The notes beneath the pieces were generated by a model. It was not told the DNA's origin and did not search any database. It was given only the letters and a program-made list of their open reading frames with translations. A program made the translations under genes and the position numbers. Of a stretch of DNA of 64,000 nucleotides, positions 43,095 through 55,283 are shown in pieces (positions within the stretch are counted from its first letter, which is position 1; each line of letters opens with the position of its first letter). The DNA comes from Alisma plantago-aquatica (taxonomy: Eukaryota > Streptophyta > Magnoliopsida > Alismatales > Alismataceae), in assembly GCA_963693085.1 (NCBI GenBank), contig OY856410.1, forward strand, positions 560,717,906 through 560,781,905, in the 5' to 3' direction.

Positions 43095-44375
43095 ATGGTT
43101 CTAAGTAGTTCCCAAGCATATATGTCAAACACAGTTTCATGCAAAAAGGTAAGTAGTCATTACCTAGGGGCTGAGGTACAACCTGTTTAGCCACTAAATT
43201 GTGAATATCATAGTATAAAAAACATAGAAATTATTGAAACTTTTTTATCGTTGTTTGAATATCTACATTAACTACTTTTCTTTGAGACATCCATATGATG
43301 ATGAGTCTCATTGTGACCTTGTTTCGTTCATTGTTCAATGATTCCAGCAAGACTAGTTTTGGGGTGTTGGAACGGGAAGGAGGTAGTGGCGTTGAATATG
43401 ATCTCATAACCACATTCTTAACATAACGTTCTAGTGTCTATATTTCTCTTTTTGGACCTTCAATCTTTGTAATGTGCATGTATTCCATCATGAACCTTGA
43501 AAACTCTATCGAATGTCAATGATAGACATATAAATACACAAGAAATTGTCAATCTTTATTCTTGCTAAAATAAGAGAAACCGCATTCCTAGTTGTCTTAA
43601 AAAGTTGTATTGTGATGTCTATTCTGTTAACAGTACATTCTACAAGTATAATAACCATGAAGCTCCTCATAGATAAAAATTGAGGGACTACCATTTTGTT
43701 GTTTAATTTGTACTAATTTCTTGTAATGGACTCATATATCCAACAATTGAAGGGTTATATAAGGAGTTTTTTGTAAGAACTACCACCACTCTTGTCACCT
43801 TTCCACAAAACATCCTATTTCCAATATATTTTGCACTTTTGACATGTTTATGATATCCACAGAGAATGTTGAGCATAGAAAAGAGAGATTGTAATGAGTT
43901 TCTCTACATATATGTAGTTGTCCTACAGGTCAGGATCCACTAAAGGCTCAATGTACTTCTTTACAATGACAATCAACGCAACATCATCATCATAATGCTC
44001 ATCCTCATGGTCATTGAGGCTTGTAAAAGGAGTGGTGGTTATAGATAGTTCCCAAGCATATATGTCATTCACAATGTCATAAAAGAGGCAAATGGTCTTT
44101 ACCTAGAGGTTGATGTACAATCCAATTAGCCATTAAATCACAAATATCATAATTATAAAAATAGAAATCACTAAAACCTTCTTAGCAATTATTTATAAAA
44201 CTTCATTGATGACTTTGCATTGGGAGATCCAAATGATGATGAAATCTGATTGTGACCTTCTTTAGATCATTTCCAATGATATATACAATAGGAATGGCTT
44301 CAAGGTGCTGGAATGGGAAGGCAATATCGAAATTAGATGTGGTCCCATAGCCACATCATTCACATAATGTTCTAG
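43095..44375. repeat. Diverged direct repeat inside CACTA
   Basis: 43095-43440 and 44038-44375 share AGTTCCCAAGCATATATGTC, TTAGCCA.TAAAT, ATCCA.ATGATGATGA and a final CATAACGTTCTAGT/CATAATGTTCTAGT, at roughly 75% identity, offset about 940 bp. No coding role seen. Confidence 0.7.
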
Positions 44376-45529
44376 TAACAATATTGCACTATTTTGGGAA
44401 TTTTAGTTTAAGTATTGTGCAAATAATTCCATCTTATTGGAATTCCAATGTGAAGGAAATATATTTAGCAATTAAGTTTGGATTTATTTTTCATTTATTT
44501 TGAACATCCACCAAAGATGCTACAGTTGGAGATATTAATTTCAGAGTGGTTCATGAACAAGTCTCTTACTTTAGGTACTCAAGAACAATGTTTTCAAGAT
44601 TCTATTGTAGGTAAAGATGGCTTATTGATATGTTTTAGATGCAAATACAATGCTAATGCAGGTATGTTTGAAATACAATGATAATGTAGGTATGTTTTAG
44701 ACCCATCATTCTAACTTAAAGCATAACAATGCTTTAGATGTTGCTGCCAATATGTTTGATCAATATCTAGAGTCTTCAAAAAATATATAGAGTGAGTAGC
44801 TTTTGACTCCTGGTTCACTAATGTGAGTAGCTTCTCCATTGCCTTTGTTTGAAATGCCTACTTTCCTAGCATGCTTCAACATTTTCTTGTTTAAACAAGG
44901 ACTCATACCTATGCTACACATACCAAAGATGATTTATATACTTGTTTTTCCTAATTTTGAATTTTGTAGGTGAATTTACTCTACTTTCTTGAGTGTCTTG
45001 GGTCATTGGAACTTTTCATTGTCCTATCTTCTGATTCGGAAGAATGGTGGATACATGTGCTCAATGTGACCTACCTTTTGATAGCTTAAGATTTTTGTTC
45101 TCTAACTTGAAGATGTTTTAGCTTTGCTTTTTGCTTCAGTGGTAATTTGGTCCGATGATATGAAATTTGAACCTAGTCCTACGAGTCTTGATCCAAGTGA
45201 CAACTGCATGATGATTTTTATTTCAAGCTTCTTGAAAAAGTTTTGAGAGCCAGAGTACAACGTGGGGTTATACTTTGAAGTGATGTAAACTGATATTCTC
45301 ATGGGAGTCATTGTATACATATACCATCTTTCCATGTTGCAAAATCGGGGCACGGTTTATGTCCTCCCCATGTGTATTCATGTTTCAATATAAATAGAAG
45401 TATGATTATTGACATCACAACCACAACTTGATCTAAATCAATATTGACTTTTTCTTCTTTTTGAAAAATTCTTTTGTATTGATAATTTAATGAATGTATA
45501 CATAATCTAACTACATAGGCATGCATGTG

Positions 45530-45925
45530 TAGTACATGATGTCACTAGCTATACACTAACTACAATTACAAGTGTAGTAAGTGCCAATTTTCGCTACACA
45601 TGAACTACATATACAATTGTAACAAGTTTCATTTCCCCCTACATATCATAGCTACAAATACAATTGTAGTCAAACATTTAATTACAATTGCAACTACATT
45701 TTTATGTGTAAGGACACTTTTTACCTACAATTGAGGTTACATATTCATTTGTAGCTAGATGAATATCTAACTACAATTTTGAAAAATGTAGCAAAAACAA
45801 TTAGCTACACGGGTATTAGCTTCATATTCTAAATTTAAGGATAAATGTAGCTAAAGCTTTTAGCTACAAATTTTGGGGGTTTTGCTACAAATTTTTTTTG
45901 TAGTTAAAGACCATTTTTTGTAGTG
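45530..45925. repeat. CACTA subterminal repeats
   Basis: More than fifteen CTACAA/TTGTAG or CTACAT/ATGTAG words in both orientations within 400 bp; a sparser set lies at 41180-41275. Confidence 0.8.
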
Positions 45926-45984
45926 GTTATGTCTATCTCAGGGTCAAAGTTAGCAAAGAGTCTGGGACTGTCCGAACGACGCAT
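45926..45984 (-). pseudogene. gag: 5' end of Athila/Tat-type gag, cut off by CACTA
   Basis: The minus-strand ATG at 45984-45982 opens MRRSDSPRLFANFDPEIDIT, ending at the CACTA duplication. The same frame resumes at 41161 (FHRLNGENQARMAQEE). Acidic DPEIxxTFHR-type starts are usual for Athila/Tat gag, which supports this start. 45926-45928 is the GTT duplicate. Confidence 0.75.
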
Positions 45985-46140
45985 ACACTAGACATTGTGG
46001 GTACCTAGGATGGAAAGATATTTCGGTAGTAAGATGGATGGAGTAGAACCAAATTCAAGTATATATGATCGATAGTATCAAAAGGTAAAAGAAAAATCCT
46101 AGATTAGCCCTATTAGAACTAGATTTGACTAACTGATTCT

Positions 46141-46162
46141 GTTATCCCTGGCTACGGTGCCA
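46141..46162 (-). promoter_or_regulatory. Primer binding site of Athila/Tat-type element
   Basis: Minus strand TGGCACCGTAGCCAGGGA, five bases after the 5' LTR end, near the TGGCGCCGTTGCCGGGGA used by Athila/Tat elements. Confidence 0.8.
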
Positions 46163-46167
46163 GAATT

Positions 46168-48702
46168 TGACGTGGCTTATTATCGCACTAACAAACTCAC
46201 CCAGGGCTAAAATCCATGGATTTTAACCAAAACCTTGTGCAATAATATCACCCACAAGCGGACGGGTCTTATCGCAGTATAGTTGAGGATCAAATCCCAA
46301 GGGACAACATTTTTAAGATTCTTTTACTAGTCGAATCTAGTTGAATCAAGACTAATATTTAGAACAAGGTTGGTTGATTTGAGTTTAATTAAACTAAGTG
46401 CAAGGAAAGTAAAGAGTAGGATTAAAAGTTGATTAAAGATTAATGATGGGAATCGCTAGGATGGTCTCGGGTTTCACCGCCACTGCACATGCAAACACAT
46501 CCAATCACAAACATCCAGGGAAGGTATAACTATCGAAATAGAGTTGTTGCAAAAAAACCCCATACAGGCGTCAGGTTTGCGTAAGCATCACCTTAGGTAT
46601 CAGATGTCTCGTCACCATCCAGATCATATACTTACTACTCTGAAGATCCAAAAATCCAACTAAAGTTGTGGGCCCCCTATATAGGCGTTAGGCACATAGA
46701 AGTGTCACCATGGGCTAGATGGCTCGTCCCCTCATAGATCATACACTTACAACCTCAAGGAATCCCATTCTATTTCTAGTTTGGGAGTCAACTGCGTTAA
46801 TCAACATTCAAATCCTACATGTTGAAGTTCTCGCAACATAGGAAAAGAACAAGATAAATGCAAGTAGGTGATCAATCCACAAGCACACATCGGTGATTAA
46901 CAACAAAATGAAAAGTTATATACATACCATGGAATGTTTAATGAAAAGACATATAAGCATGGGCAGCGGGGCTAGTCCCCACACCCCAGTGAAAGGAAAC
47001 TACTCGCTCATGGTGAGAGAAATAAGAAGAACAAGAGAGAGAGAAGATTCTGCCATGAGCATGGTGAAGAATATTATCACAGCTCGGTGGAGAAACAGTC
47101 TTCTACACAACGTAGGTGCAGATTTGGACAAGGAGGGAAGAACACCACGGAATATGGGGCAAATCTTCTCTCTCCACCTTCTCTTTCTTCTCATAGTCCT
47201 CGCTTGCAGTAGGAGGAGCAACTTGTGGATGTGATGGCGGTGTGCGAATGGCGTAGATGCAACAGATCTAGATCTGGATCTAGATCTAGATCTAGATCTG
47301 GATAGAGTGGCTTGCAGATCTGAGTTTCCACTCCAGATCTGGGTGAACGGGGTGCAAGACCACCACGGGGGCAGTATCTTGGCTATGGAGATTCTCTCCT
47401 TAGGCTGAGGACGGACCTACAGCTTAACGATGTCTAGAGATGATGCCCTTAATGGCTAGGGGTGGCTGTCTATTTATAGGCAGGCTGTCACCGACTTACA
47501 ATCGTGACCTCGGCTATCTAGAGCAGGTCATGATTATTCTGTTGGTCATGATCTTCTTACTCTTGGCTTGGTTGTGATGTTCAACTTTCACACTGATCAC
47601 GGTTCCTTCATGCAGATTGCGGGCGGAGAGGACTGAGGAAGTCGCGATAGTTTGTGGGGAGGTCGTGATCTGTTGGATGGGGAGATCGCAATGTTGACGT
47701 TGGTGGGTCACGATTCAGTAGGAAGGAGCCCATGTCGCATATCTGATCTTCAGTAGCTGGTCGCGATTGTGAAGACAGAACTACGGGCGGAGGCACGATC
47801 ATGATCTTGAGATAGGTCATGGTCATGGTGGGTGGGAGCCCAGGTCACGATTATTGGAAACTGCAGTCGCGGTTTGTAGCTATTCAGAACTGTGGGCAAG
47901 TGGGTGGGTGGAAGGAAGAGACGAGCGGTTCTTTGTAATCGCGGTCGTGATCAGTGGGAGAGAAAGGAAGGTCGCGATGTTTGTATGGACCCAGGTCGAG
48001 GTTAGGAGAGATCTTGGGCGCAGGTGAAGAAGCTGCGGTCGCGGTTAACAGTGAAAGTAGTTTGCTGTTGAGGTGGTCATGAAGTCGACGGGGTCAGAGA
48101 GAAGTGGAGATCGCAACTGAGAGGGTGGTGTTGATGTTGTGGAGAAGGACCTCAGGCTGATGAGTTAGGGTTGAGGGAGCCCGCGGGTTGCAGAGGGAAG
48201 GTCGTGGTTTGGTGGGTGAGGCAGAGCATGGTTTTGTTGCGGTTGTGATTCACAGACTCCGCGATCGCGGCTCTGCAAGGCTTGGTCGTAGTTTTTCTGT
48301 TGGTCGCGATCTTGTGGAATCATGGTTGCAATTGTGAGTTGGTCGCAGTTCTGGAGAGAAAGACCATAGACAGGCAGCAGTAGGGTTAGCAGGGAGAAGA
48401 GGAGCCTGCGGTTGAAGGCAGTTGAAGTGGACCGAGGCCCAACGGGTATGGTGTGTAGAGAAGAGAGCTGTCTGACACTTCTGTGAAAAGAATAAAGAAG
48501 AAAGGGGTCATGATTGTAGAATTGGGCTCCCTTGGGCTTAATTGGACCTGCACATAGGTGCACAAATTGAATTAAAACAAGGATAAATTCGATTAAGCAA
48601 AGTCAACTCGCATATTAAAGGATAAAGCCAATAAATGCGAAAATACTAAGCAAAATTGGGCCCAATCATGGTGACTGAACCCGAATGAATGTGTACTCAT
48701 CA
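46168..48702 (-). repeat. 5' LTR of Athila/Tat-type element
   Basis: 2,535 bp, TG...CA, with GATCTA microsatellite at 47266-47302 and TATA box at 47470-47480 (minus). Its own cluster of TCGCGA-type words lies at 47510-48370. The outer end is defined by the target duplication ATAGA at 48703-48707. Confidence 0.88.
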
Positions 48703-48707
48703 ATAGA
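48703..48707. repeat. Target site duplication, right (ATAGA)
   Basis: Continues CATCCATATAATG, as in the empty site of copy 1. Confidence 0.8.
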
Positions 48708-48800
48708 CATCCATATAATGATGCCTAATGACTATTTTTCGAGTCATTTTCACAATTGTGGCACCCGCTTGAGGTTCTTGTGACACTCATGTGTGCTAGT

Positions 48801-48902
48801 TGTGAGAATTAAAGAATTGTCTTCTCGCATTTGCGAGAATTGTAGAACTGGCTTGTGGGATTTGCAAGAATTATACATTTGCCTTGTGGGATTTGTGAGA
48901 AT
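48801..48902 (+). repeat. 32-33-bp tandem repeat (copy 2, second block)
   Basis: About three copies, one fewer than the equivalent 20451-20585. Confidence 0.75.
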
Positions 48903-48952
48903 CAGTTGTGCAATTGCAAAAAATGACATATATATATATACATATCAAGATC

Positions 48953-48985
48953 TTTGAAGAAGAAGAAGAAGAAGATGATTATGAC

Positions 48986-49023
<38 letters not shown>
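48953..49023 (+). repeat. GAA/GAT microsatellite, expanded (copy 2)
   Basis: Five GAA then a run of about 17 GAT-type units with one TAT and two GAC interruptions, roughly 70 bp against about 32 bp in copy 1. The 116-codon frame at 48908-49258 contains the encoded poly-Asp; copy 1 has a stop after the shared part, so I do not call a gene. Confidence 0.85.
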
Positions 49024-49259
49024 CAAAGCAATCGGAATGTCAATTGTGACAATTGCTTGCTGGGTGAGCTACACTCACATTTGGCGAGTGGTGCCACACA
49101 CTTGTGGCTCTTGCTATCACAAGGGCTCATGGTGTTGCCCTCAAAAGTGTGCTCTGGTTGGGTATTTGAATGAATACCTATCCCATTCCTGTAAATGTAT
49201 GCCAGTCCATTATATGGGGGTGGGGATGCTCGGGGTGCCCAGTGGCCTCGAGCGATAGC

Positions 49260-51010
49260 TATGCTAAGGATTTCCCATGGGTGGATCTCCACTAGCTATA
49301 TCTATGGAGTTGACCTTGCAATTGTCCAACAATCATGTTGCCTCTTGAGTCTATGGTTGTGTAATTTTTTCACCCCTTGCACCATCGATTGCTTGCCAGT
49401 TGCCATTACCATCAAATGCCTCATGTGGGGTTACTAATGGCATTGTGGAGTTTCATGAACAGATAATAAGATGAAATAAGTGTTTGGCTACAACTCAAAA
49501 CCAAGGTTCATCCCATACCAAAAGAAGATATGGTCTATCCACACTTTATCTTTTAGTTTCATATTTTAAGTTGAATCATTCTCAACATGACTGACCATAA
49601 ATTACTTTTTGAATCCCAACTTTCTTATATTTCATGAAGTCAAATGCATTTTTCACCCTTGAGCTTATATGCACTTCAAACATACCTAGGGAAGGTTTAT
49701 CGATCGTGACACCCTCCAACCAGGACCTAGGTCGTGACCTAGGTTAAAACAAACCAACAAGGGTCACATGGTCAAGGTACACCAAACCCTAGAAAACCCT
49801 AATCACCACTAAGGGTGATACCACTCAACTAAGGGTCCACTGAGGCGCCCCAAAGAGCCACAACCTCCCTTATGAAGCCAAGAGAGAAAAAGAACATCTA
49901 GAGGTGACAAATTACAAGAATACCCCTTCTAATGGGTAATTTGTAAATTACACCAAAACTAGCTTGTGTATAAGAGGTACTAACTTTTAGTTACAAGGTG
50001 GAAGGGCTGAGAGCGGAACCTACATTGTGCAACTTTTTGAAGACCTTGTTGTGCCATTATATAAAAATCACTCATGATGGCGTAAGTTTTCTGTGACCAT
50101 GATAAGCTATCGTGTATCAAATTCATACAACCATGACTTGCATTTTATTATGCTTTTTGATCAATACAAGTGGGCTCACTCATGATGCATGCATTCAAGA
50201 ACTTTCTTATAACTAAACCAATTCATATGAATTACTGATTGACTGGATCTATATAAAGTTCATGAACCCAAGGATATACACCACAAAAGAAAATATAACA
50301 TAAATGATTAAAACTCACATAGAAAATAAAGGTACAAAGTGTGTGGGGGTGGGAGTGGCACATGCTTCTAGAAAGATCCTAACATAAAATGGAAAACAGA
50401 ACCTTACTTAGATCATCAACAATTCTAACGATAATTTCCCAATAGAGTTTCCACTATGGTTCAAGCATTCAAGTGAGAATTTTGGAAATCATGGAGTGGA
50501 TTCTGTAAGAAGGGTCATGTGTTAGAGATGACATGGAGTCACTACCACATTTATGTGTAAAAATGGGGGAAATAATTGAAGACACACTTCAAAAAAATGG
50601 GTGGATAAGGCAAACAAAGATAACAAAACAAATGAATAAGGCATTAAGTTACTCATGGGGAAGGCGTTAGGAACCCCCTCGACACCCTTGCAACATTGTA
50701 AATCTTGGTGAGAGTATGGTGTTTGATTCTCTTTAAAAGGGATTGTGTGTTGGTATGTATGTCCAGAGAGCCAATTATATTATGATTGTAATGGAATATC
50801 TTGTAAATTATTTGATTAATAATAAACACAATCTTCCAATTTATTTTGTTTATCTGGTTATGAGATAATGATGCAACATAATAAATGTTTAAAGAATGAT
50901 ATTACTCAATGATGTATGTCTTCAGGTTGAGGACCTAAACGATGAGATCATGTGGATGTCAAGAGTATATGCATTCTTGTTATGTCCCTATTCATATGTT
51001 ATTGTGGAAG
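49260..51010. other. Duplicated-unit body, no gene recognised (copy 2)
   Basis: Counterpart of 20905-23234. At about 50290-50310 it is missing ~590 bp present in copy 1, with ATAAAT/ATAAAA at the edges. Confidence 0.5.
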
Positions 51011-51665
51011 GCTAATGGGTCTTAGACCAAATTCTTAGGCATTTTAACCCACTTTTAGGCACTTCAACACATTTTGGGCCATTTTCTACTTATTTGGTGC
51101 ATAATAGTAAATTAGGCTAAAGAAGGCACTACACAGACAAGTGGGTTCATTAGTCCCATTTTAGGCACTTTAACCTCATTTTTGGGTGCAATGACCTATA
51201 AATTAGGTGCATAACAATGAATTAGGCTCAAATTGCCACTATACTGACAAATAGGTGCTTAAACCCCATTTTTAGGCATTTTAACCCTCTTTTAGGTTCT
51301 TAACCCCCTGTCGGGGTGCATTCCCTATAGATAGGTAGTACATTAAAAACTAGGAAGATTAACCCCATTCACATGCACTTTAACCCACTTTTAGTCACTT
51401 CAACCTATATTTGGGTGCATTTCCTTATTATTAGGCGCATAATGGTAATTAGGCTAAAAAAGGCACTACACTGACAACCGGATACATTAACCCCATTTTT
51501 AGGTGCTTTAACCAAATTTTTGGGTGTGATGGCCTATAAAATAGGTGCATAGCAGTATATTAGGCCCAAATTGCAAATACACCGACAAATAGGCACATAA
51601 ACTCCATTTTATGTGTTTTAACCCACTATTAGGTACTTTAACCCCAATTTGGGGTGCATAAGCCT
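51011..51665. repeat. Degenerate ~117-bp tandem repeats (copy 2)
   Basis: Counterpart of 23235-23940, five to six units. Confidence 0.75.
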
Positions 51666-53496
51666 CATGTATAGATGCAAGCTCGCCTCATTAGTTGTGT
51701 GAAAAATAGTTCAATTGCATCAAAGATAGTATTATCATCTTGTTGATTAATTTCAGGTTCCTATTTTAATTTGATTAACTCATAAAATATAAGTTATTTA
51801 AGCAGAATTATTAACTGTTAAGGAAATATATTTTCGACTGTGTTGTAAGTCATTTTAACCCACTTCAGGGAAATCTCAAGGCATCATGCTTGAAGGCATC
51901 CACAACACTAGGTTAGCTACCATTACTCCCCCCTACCTACTCCAGAGCATTCATTGCCTCCTTCCTTTCGTTCAAGCCATCCACCCACTATTTTTACCTC
52001 ATTTCCACCATAGAAAGCTAGTTTTCTAGGTTTTCTACCATAACCTCCTTCATTTCCATGCCCTTCACCCACCTTGGAGGAGGAAGGTCGTTCTACAATA
52101 TCTAGGAGGTGAAGAAGAAGAAGCTACTTAGAGATCCATGGATTCCTATCCCTTTCTTCCCACTTCTTTTTTGTTTTGTTTGAGCATGTCTAGCTAAGCC
52201 CCTAGTGGTGGGATATTTGGGGGTAAAACGTGAATTTTATACCATGTTGAGGGAAAATAACTTGTATTTAACATAATTTTATTCTATGATGTTTGCCTCT
52301 TGCTTCTATCGCATTTCCCATTATCTTGCAAGTGGTTTGAGCTTTTAAACATAGACTGCTTGTTTTGTGATGCTTGATGACACTTAGCCTCTAGGAGAAA
52401 ATTGGAATGTATGCGGAAATCTTAGTAATGGCTCCTAGGTCCAATTAGTGGATCCCTATCGATCCCCCTTTGTTCCTACATACATCTCCCTTCTTATACA
52501 AGTAGGTGTGAGATTGAAGTAGCTAGTGTAAGTGTGATTAGTGTAATTGCCTAGAGTTTTCTAAAGGCTAGATGGAAAGTAACATGAGGTGAGATACCCT
52601 AATCTCTACTCCCATTACTACCCTTGCCTCTCAATTTCCCTAATACCACTTACCCTAGAAACCTAGACTTGCCAAGTCCTATTAGAATTGCACCTAGCCC
52701 TAGTTCTCCAACTAGTAGTTTAGGGTATATTCCAATAACACTTGCCTTGTTGTTTGGTTTGGTAATCTAGATTGAAATATGAGAATTGCATGCTATGTTA
52801 ACCTTCCCCCAACTAATATCAAGTTTCATTCCTAAATGGCCCACCTATCCATCATATTTCTTAAAACCCACCTTGGCCTTCTTAGCTTGTTAATTCTAGC
52901 TTAGGCAATTGCCTTTGTTAATTCTTAGCTAATTGCTTAGTTCTAGATAGTTAGAACTTGCTTAAGTAGTTAGGGCTGCTTTGAGATTGCTTGTGTTAAT
53001 TTAGATAACTAGTGATAACTTAGACGCTTGCTTGTTTCATTGCTTAGCTTGCATCTTAGTTGATACAATAGCTTTCTAGTGTAGTGTAACTCCTCTTGCT
53101 CTAGTTTTGTTAATTGCCTTACCTTGTTCTTAGTTTAACTTCCTTAGAGTAACCTAGGGCTTTTGGTTAATCTAGTTTCTTTCTTACTTGCAATTGTAGC
53201 ATAATAAACCAAACCCAACTATTAACCCTCAAACCCTAGACTCTGCTTTAGGAAAATAGCTAAACTAACCTAGCTCCAGTAACCCCTCTATCCCTGAGGA
53301 TCAACCCTAGTCTTATCACTAGCCTATATTACAACATGACCTTGTGCACCTATAGGCACGGGTGATTAGTTGACCTTGTGTGTTGGACTAGGTCTATATA
53401 CAAACTTTGAGAGATTTGTGTTTTTTCCCTTAGGGCTGCATCTGGTCCCCTTTAGTTGGCTAGTGTGTGGCCTTGAGAAGATCGCACCAAGATTTC
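51666..53496 (+). mobile_element. Athila/Tat-like LTR or leader region (copy 2)
   Basis: Counterpart of 23941-25762, with the same CCCTGAGGATC-type end before the primer site. Confidence 0.5.
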
Positions 53497-53627
53497 TGGC
53501 ACCATTCCCAGGGATAGAAAGCCCCATAGTTGTGTTGTTGACTCTCCCCTTTGGCACTGTCTTTTGCCTATTAACTTGTTGCATTTGAGAAACACACCAA
53601 GCTTTCTTGCTCTATCGTTGGGGATAG
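53497..53627 (+). promoter_or_regulatory. Two primer-site-like sequences (copy 2)
   Basis: First at 53497-53517 (TGGCACCATTCCCAGGGA), second at 53607-53627 (TTGCTCTATCGTTGGGGA). The first is better preserved here, the second in copy 1. Confidence 0.6.
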
Positions 53628-53874
53628 AGGTGCTCGGACTAGTAGTTAGTGTAGCTTAGCCTTTCCTACTGCCCTCACCATTGCTATTCTTTATTCTTTG
53701 TTTGCTTTTGCATACTATCATTCTAACTTGGCTTTTGTTTCTCATTTGTGTATCGTGCATGTGATAGTTGTGCATGTGTAATACACCTTTGACCTGTATT
53801 GACTTGGTGCTATTGACCCCGAGATAGGTAGAAGGAGACGCCAAAGACACTACAAACAACACCAAGTAGCTGAA

Positions 53875-55283
53875 ATGGCAGACAATGACCCTCGTGGAGA
53901 TTCTCAACCACAAACTAACCACCCTCTCCATGAGTACTTCACCCCAGGGAACTACAATTCCCTAATTACCACACTTGTTGACCAAATTCCAGGTCAACAA
54001 TTCTCCATTCTACCCACCCTCCTCAGACTCCTTCCTACTTACTATGGGATGGAGAATGAGAACCCCTACCACCATATCGACGCCTTCCTTGAAACTTGAT
54101 CCACTTTCCTCACACCCACCACCATTAATGACTGAATTTGTAGAACCCTTTTCCCCTTCTCTCTGAAAGAAAAAGGCAAGGAATGGTACATCTCCAAGCC
54201 CGAGTTGGTGACATGGAATGTGGTAAAGAATGAATTTCTTAAGAAGTTCTTCATGATTGCCAAGATGACCTAGATGTGAAGATGTATCACCGCCTTCTCA
54301 CAAAAAAAAATGAACCCTTCAGCGAGGTGTGGGAAAGGTTCCAAAAGCTCCTACGTGACTGCCCTCATCATGAGGTACCTTTGTGGTAGCTTGTTCAAGC
54401 ATTCTACATCGACATAGTTGAGTTGAGTCAAAACAATGATGATTCATCATGTGGAGGCACCTTCATGGAAAAGCCACCTGAGGAGTCATGGCCCTTGTTT
54501 GAGCACCTTGCTGAGAATTCTTTCCATCGAGCTTCTACTAAAGGGGAACATTGTGACCAAAACTACATCCCTCCACCTCCTCCTGTAGTTCCAGCCCAGA
54601 CTGTAGCCAACCCCGACATGATGAAAATGATGGTAGATATGATAAACATGATGAAGAACCAAACGGGTGGATCTTCTAGGAAATCCACTATGGTAGTTGA
54701 TGATGAGGAAGAAGAAGTTCATGCTTTGCATGCCTTTGGAAACTGAAACAACCAAGGCTCGATGTCAAACTACTATACTGCCAAGTGGAGGAATCATCCA
54801 AACTTCTCATGGAAACAACAAAATGAGGAGGGATAGGGGAAACCGAGGCAACATCAAGGGCCTAAGTACAACTCCAAGTTTGAGGAGGAAGTTTTAGGAA
54901 GAATAAGGAACCTTGATGAAGTGAAGAAAGAGGTATCCTTTTAAGGACAAAACATTAGTCACCTTGAACAAAGTCTCGATCAAATCTCCCTTTCACTTGC
55001 CCTCCATGGGGAGGGGAGGCTCCCATCTCAACCCATGGCCAACCCAAACAATGATAGAGGTTATGTGAGCACTACTCAAGGTTCTTATGTCCCACCACAA
55101 GGCGAATTACCCCCACTTCACCAGTACCAAAGACCACCACATCCATATGCTCCTCCACCTCAACAACCCCCATACAACTATCAATATCCTCTGCCTCACT
55201 CAAACCAACTGCCCCTCCACAATATCACCCCCATCCACCACAACAACCACAACCACAACCCAAACAAAGGCAGAAAGGATTGA
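53875..55283 (+). pseudogene. gag: Athila/Tat-like gag, broken (copy 2)
   Basis: Same protein as 26153-27566. Starts MADNDPRGDSQPQTNHPLHE. The first part stays in frame longer (to MENENPYHHIDAFLET, 74 codons), then a stop. LFPFSLKEKGKEWY and VTWNVVKNEFLKKFF follow in another frame. 54423-54746 gives the segment ending in the Met-rich stretch and DDEEEE. 55035-55283 gives the Pro/Gln/Tyr-rich tail in one open frame. Comparison with copy 1 shows shared stops after the gag core and private indels in both. No pol follows. Confidence 0.75.

Larger units (their letters stand above)
41162..45925. mobile_element. CACTA DNA transposon, probably non-autonomous (4,764 bp)
   Basis: Begins CACTACAGAAAAACTAGG and ends, as reverse complement, CACTACAAAAAATGG. 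The two ends can be paired over about 26 bp, both closing with TTTAACTAC. Flanked by a 3-bp duplication GTT. Subterminal regions (41162-41290 and 45530-45925) are filled with CTACAA/TTGTAG words in both orientations, the usual transposase-binding layout. No frame resembling TNP2-type transposase or TNP1 was recognised, so it would need enzymes supplied elsewhere. It interrupts gag about 20 codons after its start, and removing it with one GTT restores a continuous frame there. Confidence 0.9.
31517..48702 (-). mobile_element. Athila/Tat-type Ty3 LTR retrotransposon, 17.2 kb with nested CACTA
   Basis: Minus-strand element with LTRs at 31517-34030 and 46168-48702, primer site at 46141-46162 and gag-PR-RT-RNase H-INT in the Ty3 order. 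The flanking target duplication is GTAGA (31512-31516) / ATAGA (48703-48707). Copy 1 of the duplication preserves the uninterrupted site (GGATAGACATCC at about 20352), proving the insertion point. Without the 4.76 kb CACTA insertion it is 12.4 kb, normal for Athila. The LTRs differ by about 9% over the first 600 bp by eye, and coding regions have many stops, so it is an old, dead copy. No env-like ORF was seen in 34031-35520. Confidence 0.9.

Noticed and set aside
48908..49258. 116-codon frame with acidic run
   Set aside because: The acidic run is the GAA/GAT microsatellite and the paralogous frame in copy 1 has a stop; no domain.
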